Below the pieces are notes generated by a model, which was given only the letters and a program-made list of their open reading frames with translations, did no database searches and was not told where the DNA came from. A stretch of 16,652 nucleotides of DNA from an uncultured Ruminococcus sp. (GTDB lineage: Bacteria; Bacillota; Clostridia; Oscillospirales; CAG-272). This document shows, piece by piece, positions 15,866 to 16,652 of the stretch (positions are counted from its first letter, which is position 1; the number at the start of each line of letters is the position of its first letter). The stretch spans positions 1 through 16,652 of the forward strand of contig CACZSA010000027.1 of NCBI GenBank assembly GCA_902783705.1. Direction: 5' to 3'. The translations under genes and the position numbers were made by a program.

Positions 15866-16041
15866 CGGATTTGGCCTGACGGCCTGTTATGCGGCGTATA
15901 GCCTGCGCGGATGCTTGCAGATGAAGGGATCCGCACCTTCCATACAGGGGAAGAGGAAGAGTATTTTCTCGTGTCCTGCGCGCTGACGCTTGCGGGGATG
16001 TATCGACCAAATCGATTGTTTTTTTGTCCTTCCGGACGGGA

Positions 16042-16074
16042 CCTAAGAGGACCCTCGGGCCGGGTCCTCTTAGG
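16042..16074. repeat. Perfect 13-bp hairpin I
   Basis: CCTAAGAGGACCC (16042-16054) is perfectly complementary to GGGTCCTCTTAGG (16062-16074), with a 7-base loop. There is no T-run next to it in either direction that would make it a standard terminator. It may be a REP-like dispersed palindrome or a helix of a larger RNA. Confidence 0.75.
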
Positions 16075-16086
16075 AATCTCCAGGCC

Positions 16087-16119
16087 CCAGAGGACGAGGA
16101 AAGAATTCCTCGCCTCTGG
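16087..16119. repeat. Hairpin II, two 7-bp blocks with one bulge
   Basis: CCAGAGG pairs with CCTCTGG, then after a bulged A the inner block CGAGGAA pairs with TTCCTCG around the tetraloop AGAA. It lies 13 bases from hairpin I and shares an A-G-A-G-G core with it. Confidence 0.75.
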
Positions 16120-16192
16120 ACTCCACTCCTTCTGCAATGTGCGCACCTTGGCTTATCTGCACCTTTGCTCAATGAGGTTTGGTCCAACGGCG

Positions 16193-16210
16193 GATGGAAC
16201 AAGTTCCATC
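16193..16210. repeat. Short hairpin GATGGAA / TTCCATC
   Basis: A 7-bp stem with tetraloop CAAG lies 16 bases before the long-range helix that closes the structured domain. Confidence 0.55.
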
Positions 16211-16288
16211 TCGCCTATCGTATGTTGATTTACAGGGGCCATCACCAATTTGAGCGACACTTCATCATTTGTGGCTCGCTCAACGCCA

Positions 16289-16316
16289 AAGGTGCTGTTT
16301 GCACGTGTTAGACTTG
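16289..16316. repeat. Direct repeat copy 1 (28 bases)
   Basis: The unit begins AAGGTGCTGT and ends GTGTTAGACTTG. It matches copy 2 at 24 of 28 positions, with a start-to-start distance of 45 bases. Part of it (16303-16311) can pair with 16402-16410. Confidence 0.75.
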
Positions 16317-16333
16317 TCAGCTACGCCGAGGTG

Positions 16334-16361
16334 AAGGTGCTGTGCGCAAGTGTTAGGCTTG
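16334..16361. repeat. Direct repeat copy 2 (28 bases)
   Basis: The unit begins AAGGTGCTGT and ends GTGTTAGGCTTG. The four differences from copy 1 include changes that break a small internal GTGC/GCAC hairpin present in copy 1. Its GTGTTAG could compete with copy 1 for CTAACAC at 16402-16408. Confidence 0.75.
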
Positions 16362-16564
16362 GATCGAACATTTACGCTCTGCACCTTCATGGAGTAATGG
16401 ACTAACACGTTCCGCTGCATCCTCGGCGTTGAGCGTATCTTGATACTTTCAAGCTGACTATCATGGTGAGGCCCCTGTAATCCTGTTATGCTACATGTTT
16501 AGCCCCCATTGAACAACGCTTCCGAATCAAAAGGGAGGTTATACCTGAGGGGGTGGAGGTGGTT

Positions 16565-16602
16565 CCCAAAGGAGGGGGAGGCGCTCCTCCCTCTCCTTTG
16601 GG
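16565..16602. repeat. Very stable 17-bp hairpin III
   Basis: The ten bases CCCAAAGGAG at 16565 pair with CTCCTTTGGG ending at 16602, and a further seven inner pairs close the tetraloop CGCT. The only non-Watson-Crick pair is G16575-T16592, a G-U pair if the + strand is transcribed. No T-run follows on either strand. Confidence 0.8.
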
Positions 16603-16612
16603 AGCGGTGATT

Positions 16613-16643
16613 CACAAGAGGCCGGCTCCGGAGGCCTCTTGTG
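16613..16643. repeat. Perfect 11-bp hairpin IV
   Basis: CACAAGAGGCC (16613-16623) pairs with GGCCTCTTGTG (16633-16643) around a 9-base loop. It lies 10 bases from hairpin III and ends nine bases before the window edge, so further elements may follow. Confidence 0.75.
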
Positions 16644-16652
16644 CGCCAGCCG

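Larger units (their letters stand above)
16227..16482. ncRNA. Candidate large structured RNA domain
   Basis: The closing helix pairs 16227-16246 with 16465-16482 through 18 base pairs, interrupted only by single-base bulges at T16231 and A16241. It encloses 218 bases. Inside, these perfect pairings are possible: 16277-16287 with 16425-16435 (11 bp), 16303-16311 with 16402-16410 (9 bp) and 16332-16340 with 16381-16389 (9 bp), all nested; and alternatively 16250-16257 with 16276-16283 (8 bp) and 16323-16331 with 16421-16429 (9 bp). Such density of long helices is unlikely by chance. Strand is undecided. Two G-T juxtapositions (16331/16390 and one in the hairpin at 16565) are G-U pairs only if the + strand is transcribed, a weak hint for +. 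Large phage-associated RNAs of the GOLLD and ROOL classes are the natural comparison; identity is not established. Confidence 0.5.
15843..16652. other. Gene-free, structure-rich region upstream of the portal gene
   Basis: About 810 bases hold no convincing gene on either strand. The short open frames encode Arg/Ser/Pro/Cys-rich sequence without domain pattern and have no usable ribosome binding sites. Base composition is visibly less GC-rich than the genes. The region contains at least four hairpins with stems of 11-17 bp (counting both halves of one interrupted stem), a 218-base domain closed by a long-range helix, a 28-base direct repeat and six copies of a GCACCTT/AAGGTGC word. I could not identify a clear promoter for the portal operon in it. 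Confidence 0.7.

Noticed and set aside
16002..16025. Possible + strand intrinsic terminator (5-bp stem followed by TTTTTTT)
   Set aside because: The stem ATCGA/TCGAT is short and weak, and no + strand gene precedes it. A role as insulator remains possible but is not supported.
16020..16110. SRP RNA or RNase P RNA similarity (TCCGGAAGGA on the - strand, GAGGAAAG on the + strand)
   Set aside because: The matches are short words only; the surrounding conserved elements of either RNA are missing.
15843..16202. Open frame extending the portal protein by 120 residues upstream
   Set aside because: The extension is Arg/Ser/Pro-rich without portal-like pattern, runs through strong hairpins, and the good Shine-Dalgarno site lies close to the ATG at 15842.
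15911..16311. Two small + strand open frames (about 105 and 95 codons) in the structured region
   Set aside because: They cover hairpins and repeats, have odd composition (Arg/Cys/Ser-rich), no convincing ribosome binding site and no recognisable domain.
16289..16361. CRISPR array
   Set aside because: Only two imperfect copies with a 17-base spacer are present and no cas gene is nearby; the repeats can pair with neighbouring sequence as part of a larger fold.
16365..16377. tRNA-like T-loop word (GTTCGATC on the - strand)
   Set aside because: No acceptor stem, anticodon arm or D-arm can be built around it.

Overview
The window is GC-rich DNA (about two-thirds GC by eye) from what looks like a gut-type Firmicute, probably a high-GC member of the Clostridia. 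This rests on the phage protein families present (A118/SPP1-type portal, GP20-type scaffold, DUF6673, Gp15, Gp37-like tail protein), on strong AGGAGG ribosome binding sites, and on the type of host lipoproteins. No rRNA or tRNA is present to confirm it.

Layout. (1) Positions 1-5181, + strand: three apparent host genes reading rightward. These are the 3' part of a large conserved protein whose start lies outside the window, followed by two tandem, clearly paralogous lipoproteins with signal peptides ending in L-S-S-C. The second lipoprotein carries an extra copy of its first domain. (2) 5182-5363: a convergent intergenic gap holding a strong, probably bidirectional terminator. (3) 5364-15842, - strand: a compact prophage-like structural operon, read right to left: portal, GP20-type scaffold, P22-coat-like major capsid protein, head-tail connector, putative head-closure protein, minor capsid 2 type neck protein, minor capsid 3 type tail terminator, tail tube, DUF6673 and Gp15 tail-assembly proteins, a very short tape measure protein (236 residues), distal tail protein, Gp37-like tail protein, a tail fibre or receptor-binding protein, and an FN3-containing fibre protein. 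Genes overlap or are separated by a few to about fifty bases, and most have good Shine-Dalgarno sequences. (4) 15843-16652: about 810 bases with no credible gene and visibly lower GC. It is packed with long perfect inverted repeats. An 18-bp long-range helix (16227-16246 with 16465-16482) closes a 218-base domain containing nested and mutually exclusive helices and a 28-base direct repeat. Very stable hairpins flank it on both sides.

How it fits together. The operon encodes a small non-contractile tailed particle of the siphovirus type. The tape measure length predicts an unusually short tail, about 35 nm. The window contains no terminase, integrase, MuF-type minor capsid protein, holin or endolysin. 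The tail-fibre end abuts host-type genes directly, where lysis genes are often found. This could be one end of a prophage, a satellite, a decayed element, or a domesticated gene-transfer-like particle; the window cannot decide.

The most promising unexplained feature is the large structured element immediately upstream of the portal. Its architecture and phage setting recall the large ornate phage-associated RNAs (GOLLD and ROOL classes), but I cannot confirm membership and it may be a different class.
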